From positions 1 through 64,000 of the forward strand of contig NZ_PHSU01000002.1 in assembly GCF_002814235.1 (NCBI RefSeq): a stretch of DNA of 64,000 nucleotides. Direction: 5' to 3'. Below are positions 18,418 through 26,925 of the stretch, one piece after another (the stretch's first letter is position 1; every line of letters starts with the position of its first letter). Source of the stretch: Pseudomonas sp. QS1027. GTDB taxonomy: Bacteria > Pseudomonadota > Gammaproteobacteria > Pseudomonadales > Pseudomonadaceae. The notes beneath the pieces were generated by a model. It was given only the letters and a program-made list of their open reading frames with translations. It was not told where the DNA came from and ran no database searches. A program made the position numbers and the translations under genes.

Positions 18418-19569
18418 ATGAACGATCTGCCTCACTGGATCTGGCAACAGCCCGACTGGCCTCATTTCACCTGGCAGGAAAAGGCCCTGACGCCGCTGCT
18501 GCTGGAATGCGGACACGCCCAGGGACGCTTGCTCGGCATGGCCGCAGCCATCGGCGAGGACAGCATCGCGCAGAACGAACTGGATGCCTTGCTGCAAAAC
18601 ATCATCACATCATCGGCCATCGAAGGAGAGCCGTTGAATGTCGGCTCTGTCAGGTCCTCACTGGCAAGACGCCTGGGGCTGAGCGCCGACCAATCCGCCA
18701 GCCCACGTAGCGAGGGCCTGGCGGAACTGCTGTTGGACGCAACGCAACACCACCAATCGCCGTTGAGCCTTGAGCGCCTACTGTATTGGCAAACACTGCT
18801 TTTCCAGCCCGACGAAAGCCCTCTGGCACCGAAAATCCGTATCGGCATGCTGCGCGGTAACGAGCCGATGCAGGTGGTCTCCGGACGTCTGGATCGACCT
18901 GTCGTGCATTTCGAGGCACCACCGCAAGCCAGGCTCGACGAAGAACTGGCGGCATTTATCCACTGGTTCAACGCCAGTCAGGCAGATACGGCACTCGACC
19001 CACTATTGCGTGCCGGAGTCGCGCATTTCTGGTTCGTGACCTTGCATCCATTCGATGATGGCAATGGTCGCCTGACCCGTACCCTCACTGATCTGGCACT
19101 GGCCCAGGGCGAACAACAGGCGATTCGGTTCTATGCGATGTCCGCGAGCATTCTCGAAGACCGGAAGGGCTATTACGAAATACTCGAGTCCTGCCAGAAA
19201 GACTCGCTGGATATCACCCCCTGGCTGCAATGGTTCCTGAAAACCCTTTTGCGCAGCCTGGAACAGGCTCAGGCCAATATCGACCGGGTGCTGGTCAAGG
19301 CACGGTATTGGCAGCAGCACCGCCATCTTCAACTCTCGCCGGAACAACTCAAAGTTATCAACAGGCTGCTCGATGGCAGTGAGGGAGGTTTCGAGGATGG
19401 TATCAATGCTGCGCAATACCAGGCAGTCACCAAAGTCAGTAAGGCGACCGCGACCCGCCATCTGGCGGATCTCCTGAAAAAAGGCTGCCTCTATCGCCTT
19501 CCCGGAGGCGGACGCAGTACCCGCTATCAGATTCCCGGCCTAAGGCCGGCGGATCCTTCAAGCCTGTAA
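18418..19569 (+). CDS. Fic-family protein (AMP transferase) with winged-helix C-terminus
   Basis: A 383-residue Fic protein. The N-terminal region (IWQQPDWPHFTWQ, DUF4172-like) carries the inhibitory helix motif SSAIEGEPLN near residues 62-71, whose Glu would block ATP binding (class II Fic). The catalytic loop HPFDDGNGRLTR is intact, so transfer of AMP to a hydroxyl of a target protein is possible. The last 80 residues form a winged-helix DNA-binding fold (ATRHLADLLKKGCLYRLPGGGRSTRYQI), suggesting autoregulation through the upstream repeats. Target unknown. It is a single gene at the right end of the island. Confidence 0.9.
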   Translation: MNDLPHWIWQQPDWPHFTWQEKALTPLLLECGHAQGRLLGMAAAIGEDSIAQNELDALLQNIITSSAIEGEPLNVGSVRSSLARRLGLSADQSASPRSEGLAELLLDATQHHQSPLSLERLLYWQTLLFQPDESPLAPKIRIGMLRGNEPMQVVSGRLDRPVVHFEAPPQARLDEELAAFIHWFNASQADTALDPLLRAGVAHFWFVTLHPFDDGNGRLTRTLTDLALAQGEQQAIRFYAMSASILEDRKGYYEILESCQKDSLDITPWLQWFLKTLLRSLEQAQANIDRVLVKARYWQQHRHLQLSPEQLKVINRLLDGSEGGFEDGINAAQYQAVTKVSKATATRHLADLLKKGCLYRLPGGGRSTRYQIPGLRPADPSSL

Positions 19570-19608
19570 CATGGCACCACTCTCAACACCCGCCACCGGA
19601 GCCCGACC

Positions 19609-20070
19609 TTGTCCGACACCCGCCCTCCCGCGCTCGATGAAATCGACCGTCAGTTGATTTCCGCCCTGCAGATCAATGCCCGTGAAAGCGTGGCGATGCT
19701 GGCGCGGCAGTTGGGGATCGCGCGCACCACGGTCACTTCGCGGCTGGCACGTCTGGAAAAAGCCAAGGTCATTACCGGTTATGGCGTGCGACTGGGTCAG
19801 CGGGTGGTCGATGGCGGTTTGCAGGCCTATGTCGGGATCACGGTCCAACCGCGTTCGGGCAAGGATGTGGTGCGGCGCCTCAGTGCCATGGCGCAGATCC
19901 AGCAGCTCTGCGCTGTAAGCGGCGAGTTTGACTATGTGGCCTGGCTGCGCAGCGATTCACCGGAACAACTGGACCAGTTGCTCGACCAGATCGGCAGCGT
20001 TGAAGGGGTGGAGAAAACCACTACCTCGATCATTCTCAGTAGCAAGGTGGATCGGGGGCAGCCGGTTTAA
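19609..20070 (+). CDS. Lrp/AsnC-family transcriptional regulator
   Basis: A 153-residue Lrp/AsnC protein. The N-terminal winged helix (LDEIDRQLISALQINARESVAMLARQLGIARTTVTSRLARLEK) is followed by a RAM/ACT-type ligand domain (AYVGITVQPRSGKDVVRRLSAM...). The start is TTG 19609 with GGAG about eight bases upstream. It lies just upstream of davBA on the same strand, separated by a long inverted repeat, and Lrp-type regulators often sense the amino acid handled by their neighbours, so lysine or its products are the likely effector (inference). Confidence 0.85.
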   Translation: MSDTRPPALDEIDRQLISALQINARESVAMLARQLGIARTTVTSRLARLEKAKVITGYGVRLGQRVVDGGLQAYVGITVQPRSGKDVVRRLSAMAQIQQLCAVSGEFDYVAWLRSDSPEQLDQLLDQIGSVEGVEKTTTSIILSSKVDRGQPV

Positions 20071-20090
20071 CCCCGCAAGTTTGCTGGCTG

Positions 20091-20196
20091 GACGCGTACC
20101 TGTAGGAGCGGCCGGTCGACGCTCGATTGCCCGCGGAGCTTTTAGCGCCCTCAAGGTCCTCTTCGCGGGCAAGCCCTGCTCCTACAGGTACGCGTC
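20091..20196. repeat. REP-type palindrome with 19-bp perfect terminal inverted repeat
   Basis: GACGCGTACCTGTAGGAGC (20091-20109) is exactly inverted at 20178-20196. The inside has a second pair (GCCCGCGG.../CGCGGGC). A REP core is embedded in a longer arm than at other sites. It lies between the Lrp gene and davB and may act as a transcription barrier. Confidence 0.75.
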
Positions 20197-20358
20197 GTTT
20201 CGAACAGACAGTTCGTCACAAAGCATCATGCAAGATCAAAACGACGACACTTTGCGTCTTATTAACGCACTCCCCGCTCCCTACAATGGCCTCAGTCTTT
20301 TCCTATCTATACTCCAGCCGGACACACCGCCCGGCCCGAGTCGCCAGCAAGGTCAGCC

Positions 20359-22041
20359 ATGAACAAGAACAATCGCCATCCTGCCGACGGTAAAAAACCC
20401 ATCACCATCTTCGGCCCGGACTTTCCGTTCGCCTTCGATGACTGGATCGAGCACCCCGCCGGCCTGGGCAGCATCCCGGCGGAAAATCACGGGGCGGAAG
20501 TGGCGATTGTCGGTGCCGGGATCGCCGGGCTGGTGGCCGCTTACGAACTGATGAAGCTGGGCCTCAAACCGGTCGTCTACGAAGCCTCGAAAATGGGTGG
20601 CCGTCTGCGCTCCCAGGCCTTTGAAGGCGCCGAAGGCATCATCGCCGAGCTCGGTGGCATGCGTTTCCCGGTCTCGTCCACCGCGTTCTACCACTACGTC
20701 GACAAGCTCGGCCTTGAGACCCAACCCTTCCCCAACCCGCTGACCCCGGCTTCCGGCAGCACGGTGATCGATCTCGAAGGCGAAACCTACTACGCCGAGA
20801 AACTCGCCGACCTGCCCGCCCTGTTCCAGGAAGTCGCCGACGCCTGGGCCGACGCCCTGGAAGACGGCGCGCGCTTCGGCGATATCCAGCAGGCCATTCG
20901 CGACCGCGACGTGCCGCGCCTGAAAGAGCTGTGGAACACCTTGGTGCCACTGTGGGACGACCGCACCTTCTACGACTTCGTCGCCACCTCCAAAGCCTTC
21001 GCCAAGCTGTCGTTCCAACACCGCGAAGTGTTCGGCCAGGTCGGTTTCGGCACCGGCGGCTGGGATTCGGACTTCCCCAACTCGATGCTGGAAATCTTCC
21101 GCGTGGTCATGACCAACTGCGACGACCACCAGCACCTGGTGGTCGGCGGCGTGGAACGGGTTCCCCTGGGAATCTGGCGCCATGTGCCGCAACGCTGCGC
21201 CCACTGGCCGGCCGGCACCAGCCTGAGCAGCCTGCATCACGGAGCCCCGCGCACCGGCGTCAAGCGCATTGCCCGTGCCGCCGATGGTCAGTTCGCGGTG
21301 ACCGACAACTGGGGTGATACCCGTCACTACGCCGCCGTCCTGACCACCTGCCAGAGCTGGCTGCTGACCACCCAGATCGAATGCGAGGAGTCGCTGTTCT
21401 CCCAGAAAATGTGGATGGCCCTGGACCGCACACGCTACATGCAGTCCTCGAAGACCTTTGTCATGGTCGACCGGCCGTTCTGGAAGGACAAGGACCCGGA
21501 AACCGGTCGCGACCTGATGAGCATGACCCTCACCGATCGCCTGACCCGCGGCACCTACCTGTTCGACAACGGCGACGACAAACCGGGCGTGATCTGCCTG
21601 TCGTACTCGTGGATGAGCGATGCCCTGAAAATGCTCCCGCAGCCCATCGACAAACGGGTGAAGCTGGCCCTGGACGCGCTGAAGAAGATCTACCCGAAAG
21701 TGGATATCGCCGCGCGCATCATCGGCGACCCGATCACCGTGTCCTGGGAAGCCGACCCGCACTTCCTCGGCGCCTTCAAAGGCGCCCTGCCCGGCCACTA
21801 CCGCTACAACCAGCGGATGTACGCGCACTTCATGCAGGCCGATATGCCCGCCGAACAACGCGGCATCTTCATTGCCGGTGACGATGTGTCCTGGACACCG
21901 GCCTGGGTCGAAGGCGCGGTACAGACTTCGCTCAATGCGGTATGGGGCATCATGAACCACTTCGGGGGACGCACCCACGCCGAGAACCCGGGACCGGGCG
22001 ATGTCTTCAAGGACATCGGTCCGATTGCCCTGGCCGACTGA
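20359..22041 (+). CDS. davB: L-lysine 2-monooxygenase (flavin amine oxidase family)
   Basis: DavB oxidatively decarboxylates L-lysine to 5-aminovaleramide, the entry to the aminovalerate pathway of pseudomonads. The 560-residue protein has an N-terminal segment KPITIFGPDFPFAFDDWIEHPAGLG, the FAD Rossmann motif VAIVGAGIAGLVAAYELMKLG (about 49-69), the EASKMGGRLRS and LGGMRFPVSS flavin-contact motifs and a C-terminal FAD segment (IFIAGDDVSWTPAWVEGAVQTSLNAV). The length and text match Pseudomonas DavB rather than tryptophan 2-monooxygenase, and the downstream davA supports it. Confidence 0.93.
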   Translation: MNKNNRHPADGKKPITIFGPDFPFAFDDWIEHPAGLGSIPAENHGAEVAIVGAGIAGLVAAYELMKLGLKPVVYEASKMGGRLRSQAFEGAEGIIAELGGMRFPVSSTAFYHYVDKLGLETQPFPNPLTPASGSTVIDLEGETYYAEKLADLPALFQEVADAWADALEDGARFGDIQQAIRDRDVPRLKELWNTLVPLWDDRTFYDFVATSKAFAKLSFQHREVFGQVGFGTGGWDSDFPNSMLEIFRVVMTNCDDHQHLVVGGVERVPLGIWRHVPQRCAHWPAGTSLSSLHHGAPRTGVKRIARAADGQFAVTDNWGDTRHYAAVLTTCQSWLLTTQIECEESLFSQKMWMALDRTRYMQSSKTFVMVDRPFWKDKDPETGRDLMSMTLTDRLTRGTYLFDNGDDKPGVICLSYSWMSDALKMLPQPIDKRVKLALDALKKIYPKVDIAARIIGDPITVSWEADPHFLGAFKGALPGHYRYNQRMYAHFMQADMPAEQRGIFIAGDDVSWTPAWVEGAVQTSLNAVWGIMNHFGGRTHAENPGPGDVFKDIGPIALAD

Positions 22042-22054
22042 AAGGAACGCGCCT

Positions 22055-22849
22055 GTGCAGATCGCTCTCTATCAATGCCCGCCGCAACCGCTGGATGTCG
22101 CGGGTAACCTGCAACGCTTGCAGCGCCTGACCGTCGAGGCCCGTGGCGTGGACGTGCTGGTGCTCCCGGAAATGTTCCTGACCGGCTACAACATCGGCGC
22201 CGAAGCGGTCGGTGCCCTGGCCGAAGCCCACGATGGCGCCAGCGCGCAGCGTATTGCCGCCCTCGCCCGGGCGGCGAACATGGCCATCGTGTACGGCTAC
22301 CCGGAGCGCGCCGAGGATGGCCAGATCTATAACGCGGTGCAGTTGATCGACGCCCAGGGCAAGAGCCTGTGCAACTACCGCAAGACCCACCTCTACGGCG
22401 ACCTGGATCATTCGATGTTCAGCGCTGGCCCCGACCACTTTCCAGTGGTGGAACTGGGCGGTTGGAAACTCGGACTGTTGATCTGCTACGACGTCGAGTT
22501 CCCGGAAAACACCCGGCGCCTGGCCTTGAGCGGAGCCGAGGTGATTCTGGTGCCCACCGCCAATATGGTGCCGTTCGACTTCGTCGCCGATGTCACCATT
22601 CGTGCCCGGGCCTTCGAGAACCAGTGTTTTGTCGCGTATGCCAACTACTGCGGGAATGAGGGCGATATCCAGTACTGCGGCCAGAGCAGCATCGCCGCAC
22701 CGGACGGCAGCCGCCTGGCCCGCGCCGGCCTCGATGAAACCCTGATCGTCGCCACCCTGGACCGTTCGCTGATGCAGGCCTCACGAGCCAGCAACCGCTA
22801 CCTGCTGGACCGCCGTCCGGCGCTCTATACGGACCTGAGCCAGGACTGA
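22055..22849 (+). CDS. davA: 5-aminopentanamidase (carbon-nitrogen hydrolase)
   Basis: DavA hydrolyses the 5-aminovaleramide made by DavB to 5-aminovalerate and ammonia. The 264-residue nitrilase-fold protein has the Glu-Lys-Cys triad: E in VLVLPEMFLTGYN, K in YRKTHLYGDLD, and C in LLICYDVEFPEN. I choose GTG 22055, 13 bases after the davB stop, with AAGGA upstream; it gives the family start MQIALYQCPPQ. Co-transcribed with davB. Later steps (davT, davD) are not in this window. Confidence 0.93.
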   Translation: MQIALYQCPPQPLDVAGNLQRLQRLTVEARGVDVLVLPEMFLTGYNIGAEAVGALAEAHDGASAQRIAALARAANMAIVYGYPERAEDGQIYNAVQLIDAQGKSLCNYRKTHLYGDLDHSMFSAGPDHFPVVELGGWKLGLLICYDVEFPENTRRLALSGAEVILVPTANMVPFDFVADVTIRARAFENQCFVAYANYCGNEGDIQYCGQSSIAAPDGSRLARAGLDETLIVATLDRSLMQASRASNRYLLDRRPALYTDLSQD

Positions 22850-22897
22850 GCGAGCGTTATCCGCTAAAATGGGCGTTCCTCTTCCAAGGAAACGCCC

Positions 22898-23092
22898 ATG
22901 TCCCTGCCAACCTCTTCCGACTCCGAAGGTCCGGTGTCCTCGAACGAATCCGGGGAGCCAGCGCAAACGCCGCCGTCCGTAACGCCCCCAGAACCTGCCG
23001 ACCGCGCCGGTCTGATCCGCGGACAAACCAGCGCCCACCGCGGGCTACGCACTTTTGCCCAGGACCGCTCACGCAATCGCCGCGAACGCTAG
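22898..23092 (+). CDS. small hydrophilic protein, unknown function
   Basis: A 64-residue product with a Ser/Pro/Glu-rich disordered front (MSLPTSSDSEGPVSSNE) and a basic end (TFAQDRSRNRRER). A good AAGGAAA Shine-Dalgarno lies eight bases before the ATG. No domain, signal or membrane segment is visible. Its stop overlaps the end of the convergent antitoxin-like gene by four bases. I judge it real mainly on its ribosome-binding site and compact placement. Confidence 0.5.
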   Translation: MSLPTSSDSEGPVSSNESGEPAQTPPSVTPPEPADRAGLIRGQTSAHRGLRTFAQDRSRNRRER

Positions 23093-23409
23093 GCCAATAT
23101 CTGCAAGCCGTATTTCTGCACGATGCTCAACAATTTGAGTGCCATGCCGCTGGGTTGCTTGTCCCCCGCCTCCCACTGCTTCACGGTCGAGGCACTGGTG
23201 TTCAGGTAACGGGCAAAAACCGGCTGACTGACGTGGTTACGCTCACGCAGTTGCTTGATCTGCTCCGGCGCGATTTCATCCGGGACCTGCGCCAGGCCGG
23301 ATTCATCGAACTCACGCATGGTCGCCTTGCTGATCGCCCCAATCGCCTGCAACGCGCTGGCCGATTCATGAACCGACTCCAGCGCCTCGCTTTTAAATGT
23401 CTTGGTCAT
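23089..23409 (-). CDS. XRE/HigA-type antitoxin-like DNA-binding protein (orphan)
   Basis: A 106-residue protein with an N-terminal segment typical of RelE/HigB-partner antitoxins (KSEALESVHESASALQAIGAISKATMREFDE) and a helix-turn-helix (IKQLRERNHVSQPVFARYLNTSASTVKQWEAGDKQPSG). GGAG lies about seven bases before the ATG. Its toxin should lie immediately upstream on the same strand, but the roughly 280 bases there hold only what may be a toxin tail (YQQLLEMKEFVEI). So this is probably a solitary antitoxin or regulator left after toxin loss. Confidence 0.82.
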   Translation of the reverse strand: MTKTFKSEALESVHESASALQAIGAISKATMREFDESGLAQVPDEIAPEQIKQLRERNHVSQPVFARYLNTSASTVKQWEAGDKQPSGMALKLLSIVQKYGLQILA

Positions 23410-23591
23410 GACCTATCTCCACAAACTCTTTCATTTCCAGTAGCTGTTGGTACCGCTGGGCGCCTCATAGGCACTGGCCTATGGCACGAAAATCACTTGC
23501 CGAAAAACAAACCACCCAGTGGTATATAAAATCAAATTCGTCACAGCTTGCTGTTCGAGCTCCCGAGGGGCCTCCCCTTGAAACGCCGCCC

Positions 23592-23630
23592 ACAAAAAAA
23601 CACCCCGTGCCAAAAGAGTCAGGCACAGGG
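23592..23630 (-). terminator. Rho-independent terminator after the aminotransferase gene
   Basis: Read on the minus strand: a stem CCCTGTGCC / GGCACGGGG followed by TGTTTTTTTGT. It lies about 60 bases past the stop of the 23690-24967 gene. Confidence 0.8.
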
Positions 23631-23689
23631 CGACGCGTTATACCGCGAGACGGTTCGGGAATTCGCTGGGGAAAAGGCGTCGGTCAATG

Positions 23690-24967
23690 TCAGACGGCAA
23701 TGCCCTTGCGGCACTGGACCTGGGCGGTCCGCACTCGGGAAAAAGCCCGGGCCAGGCGCAACAGCATCTCGTCAATGTCGCCCTTGCTGACATTCAGTGC
23801 CGGTGAAAAACGCAGGCAGTCGGCTTTCGGCGCATCCAGCAGCAGCCCTTCCTGCAACGCCGCCTTGACCAGCGCATCCGCCGACTCGTCGCCCAGGCTC
23901 AAGCCCCAGAGCAGGCCGGTCCCGCGCAACTCTCCCTCGGCGTAACGTTGGGCCAGACGCGTCAGCCCATCACGCAGGTACTGTCCGGTTTCACGGACCT
24001 GGGCAAGGAAATCACCCGCGAGCAGCGTCTCCAGCACCGCCAGCCCGGCACTGCACATCATGGCATTGCCGTGGTGACTGCCACCGACTTCGCCGGGCGC
24101 AAAACAGCAAGCCTTGCCCCGCGCCAGCAGGGCGGCCAGCGGCACGCCGCCGCCCAGGCCTTTGCCCAGGGTGATGATGTCCGCCTTCACGCCATACTGC
24201 TGTTCGACCAGCAAGGTGCCGCAGCGCCCCATGCCGGTCTGCACTTCATCCAGGATCAGCAGGATGCCCAACTCACGGCATAACCGCTCGACGCCCTTGA
24301 GGTAGTGCCCGGTCGCCGGAATCACCCCCGCGGCACTCTGGATCGGTTCCAGCATGATCGCGACGGTCTTGGCATCCACCGCCGCATGCAAGGCCGACAA
24401 GTCATTGAATGGCACCTGGCTGAAGCCCGGCAGTTGCGGCTCGAATCGATTGTCAAAAGCGTCCGAGGCGGCCATGGCGCCGAAACCACTGCCGTGACAG
24501 GCGTTGCTCACCGAGATGATCCGAGACGCGCCAGCGCGATGCAGCTGCCCCCACTTGCGCGCCAGCTTGATCGCAGCGTCGCAGGCTTCGGAGCCGCTGT
24601 TGAAAAAATGCACCTGGTCGCAACCGGTGCTTTCGCACAGTCGCTGGGCCAGATTCAATTGACCCTGGTTATGAAATCCAGGCCCCGCATTGATCAAACC
24701 ATAGGCCTGGTCGGACAAGGCCCGGGCCAGAACACCGGGGCTGTGGCCTAGGCTGTTGCTGCCACCACCCTGGCTGAAATCCAGATAAGCCTGGCCCTGC
24801 GTATCCCACACCGAAGAGCCCTGACCGCGCACGAACACCGGAGCAAGACGCGCGGCAGCCGGCATCAGGTATTCATGGCTGACACTGTCTTGTCGGGTGG
24901 CTTGCCGGTACTCGGCCGTCAGGTCATCGAGGCTCGGCGGCGTGCGACGCAAGCTGAACAGATTCAT
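23690..24967 (-). CDS. class-III PLP-dependent aminotransferase
   Basis: A 425-residue fold-type I aminotransferase. Visible features are the FSQGGGSNSLGHSPGVLARAL region, the cofactor-phosphate loop FFNSGSEACDAAIKLARKW, the aspartate that binds the pyridine nitrogen in LILDEVQTGMGR, and the PLP lysine in ITLGKGLGGGVPLAALLA. It belongs to the ornithine/acetylornithine-type (ArgD/AstC-like) family; the substrate is not clear from sequence. ATG 24967 overlaps the MOSC stop (ATGA), so the two are translationally coupled. An upstream in-frame extension to 25429 overlaps the MOSC gene and is rejected. Confidence 0.88.
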   Translation of the reverse strand: MNLFSLRRTPPSLDDLTAEYRQATRQDSVSHEYLMPAAARLAPVFVRGQGSSVWDTQGQAYLDFSQGGGSNSLGHSPGVLARALSDQAYGLINAGPGFHNQGQLNLAQRLCESTGCDQVHFFNSGSEACDAAIKLARKWGQLHRAGASRIISVSNACHGSGFGAMAASDAFDNRFEPQLPGFSQVPFNDLSALHAAVDAKTVAIMLEPIQSAAGVIPATGHYLKGVERLCRELGILLILDEVQTGMGRCGTLLVEQQYGVKADIITLGKGLGGGVPLAALLARGKACCFAPGEVGGSHHGNAMMCSAGLAVLETLLAGDFLAQVRETGQYLRDGLTRLAQRYAEGELRGTGLLWGLSLGDESADALVKAALQEGLLLDAPKADCLRFSPALNVSKGDIDEMLLRLARAFSRVRTAQVQCRKGIAV

Positions 24968-25662
24968 GCGCGCAGACCTTCCAGAGGCAGACCGAGCAAC
25001 CGCGCCGACCAGTCTTCCACGCGTCCGCTGCGCAGGCGCTTGATCGCCGTATCGCGCCAGCGCGAAGACAACGCAGGACAATCCACCAGCTTCTTCAGGC
25101 CCGCCTGTTCCAGGGGTTCCTGAAAGAAGGCATGCAGCGCCCAGGCCACGGTCAGCCCGGGATAACTGCGCTGAATCAGCTCGAACGGTTGATCGGCGCT
25201 GACAAAGCCCGACTTCAGCACCCGGTAGAACCAACCACAACGCCCTGTGTCCTGGGCCTCTTGCGGCAGGTCCGGCAATGTTCCGAGACGGCTCAGGCGA
25301 TAACAGGCCGAGCGCGGCTGGCTGACCTGCAACAACGCACCGCCCCAGCGAAACAGATCGCCCAGGCAGACCTGCTCTTCGGTCAGGCCCCGCGTCGACA
25401 AGTTCTCGCCAAAAGCCGGGGCCGCCCAATCAAGCTGTGGATAACGTTGGCGCCAGTAAGCGTAATGCTCGGCGGGATAGTGATGCAGCGCCCGCTCGGG
25501 GCCGGTATGGAAGCGCGGATCGCCATGCTCATCGCTACCCAGGCCCTGCGGCCACAACCAGAGCCGGTTGGCAACCCGGTGTTTATCCGTATCCCCCACC
25601 AGACCCTGACCCAGATTTTTTGCCTTGCCTATGTAAACACCGTCCACGTAAACAGTATTCAT
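24964..25662 (-). CDS. MOSC-domain protein (YiiM-like)
   Basis: A 232-residue MOSC protein. The fold is shown by the FHTGPERALHHYPAEHYAYW, FGENLSTRGLTEEQVCLGDLF and VSQPRSACYRL segments; the Cys in the last is the residue proposed to ligate molybdenum or persulfide. The C-terminal helical part (about 155-232) matches the YiiM type, which is linked to molybdenum-cofactor-dependent reduction of N-hydroxylated compounds. It is the upstream member of a two-gene operon with the aminotransferase and is divergent from a LysR gene (101-base gap), a likely regulator of the pair. Confidence 0.88.
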   Translation of the reverse strand: MNTVYVDGVYIGKAKNLGQGLVGDTDKHRVANRLWLWPQGLGSDEHGDPRFHTGPERALHHYPAEHYAYWRQRYPQLDWAAPAFGENLSTRGLTEEQVCLGDLFRWGGALLQVSQPRSACYRLSRLGTLPDLPQEAQDTGRCGWFYRVLKSGFVSADQPFELIQRSYPGLTVAWALHAFFQEPLEQAGLKKLVDCPALSSRWRDTAIKRLRSGRVEDWSARLLGLPLEGLRA

Positions 25663-25763
25663 CGCGCTCTATGGCCCTGTAAGCCTTGTGATTAGGGTTA
25701 GACTAGGCTTCCCCGGCACCTGCGGCCATTTCGTTTTTCGAGCATTTTCGATAAGTACAGCTT

Positions 25764-26693
25764 ATGGATTTCAAGCAACTGCGTTATTTCGTCGCGGTGT
25801 ATGAAGAAGGCCATGTCGGCCGGGCCGCCGAGCGCCTGTCGATCTCGCAACCGGCTCTCTCGCAGCAGATCCGCCAGCTCGAACACAACCTCGATGTCGG
25901 CCTGTTCGAACGCAGCAGCAAGCGCCTGCTGCCGACCCTCGCCGCCCATACCCTCTACAACCACGCACTGCCGCTGCTCGATGGCCTGCAACGGGCCCGA
26001 GACGACCTGCGCAACTTCCAGGGCCAGGCCCTGCGTACCCTGGCCATCGGTGTGCTGCAGACCGTGCACACCAGCCTGGTGCCGCAGATGCTGGAACGGG
26101 TGCGCAAGGCCCAGCCGCACCTGGTGGTGCAGATCTACGAATTGACCGGCATGGAGATCGAGCGACGCCTGCTCAATGGCTCGCTGGATATCGGCATCAG
26201 CTACCTGCCAACGCGGCAACCTGGCTTGCATGGGGTGCTGTTGTACGAAGATGAGCTGCAACTGGTGATTCCGAGCGATCATCCACTGCGCGAATTCAAG
26301 AAGGTCTCCTTGAGCCAGGCCGCCGAACTGCCGATGCTGCTGCTCGGCGAGGAGTTCCAGATCCGTCAGATCTGGCAGGGACAATTGGCCAATCTGGGAC
26401 GACGCCCTCAGGTCCAGGCCGAGCTGAACAATATGGCCGGTATCCTCGACAGCCTGCCGCATACGCGACTGGCGACGGTGCTACCGGGCCGCTCGCGTCA
26501 TGAGCACGACGACGACCTGCTGCTGTGGAAACCGCTGACCGAACCGCGGGTTGCCTTGAAAGTCGGGCTGGTGTGTCGCGATGTGCAACGCCAACAGGCG
26601 ACGCTGGAGTTGTTGCGCAACCTGCTCGAAGACGTGATGTTGACGAACCGCCCGGGCGGGGCCCCGCCGGTAGTACGAGAAGGGCTGAACTGA
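25764..26693 (+). CDS. LysR-family transcriptional regulator
   Basis: A 309-residue LTTR. The N-terminal winged helix MDFKQLRYFVAVYEEGHVGRAAERLSISQPALSQQIRQLE is followed by a linker helix and a two-lobed effector domain (about 90-300) with an oxidized-cysteine-free CynR-like appearance. It is divergent from the MOSC-aminotransferase pair, the usual arrangement for a LysR target; the effector is unknown. A terminator follows at 26718-26741. Confidence 0.93.
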   Translation: MDFKQLRYFVAVYEEGHVGRAAERLSISQPALSQQIRQLEHNLDVGLFERSSKRLLPTLAAHTLYNHALPLLDGLQRARDDLRNFQGQALRTLAIGVLQTVHTSLVPQMLERVRKAQPHLVVQIYELTGMEIERRLLNGSLDIGISYLPTRQPGLHGVLLYEDELQLVIPSDHPLREFKKVSLSQAAELPMLLLGEEFQIRQIWQGQLANLGRRPQVQAELNNMAGILDSLPHTRLATVLPGRSRHEHDDDLLLWKPLTEPRVALKVGLVCRDVQRQQATLELLRNLLEDVMLTNRPGGAPPVVREGLN

Positions 26694-26717
26694 CCGCCAC
26701 TTTTTCGCGGGCAAAAG

Positions 26718-26741
26718 AAAACCCCGCCGAGGCGGGGTTTT
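26718..26741 (+). terminator. Rho-independent terminator after lysR gene
   Basis: A stem AAAACCCCGCC / GGCGGGGTTTT with a short GA-containing loop. It is bidirectional in form and may also serve transcripts coming from the right. Confidence 0.88.
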
Positions 26742-26925
26742 GCAGACTGTTTCCCTGACATCCCTTTCACTCCGCCGTCCTGGCAGAATCCTACGTGTCC
26801 CTGTTGTTGCTTTTGAGCTTCCTGCTCGACGTCCTTGGTGCAAAGATTATCGCTGGATCCAATTTGGCGATAGGGGCAAAAAGCAGCGCGTTATGTAAGT
26901 AAATGCTTACATGGCATACGAAGAA

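Noticed and set aside
24968..25429. Upstream extension of the aminotransferase frame
   Set aside because: It overlaps the MOSC gene in another frame and adds no homologous sequence; ATG 24967 gives the family-length protein.
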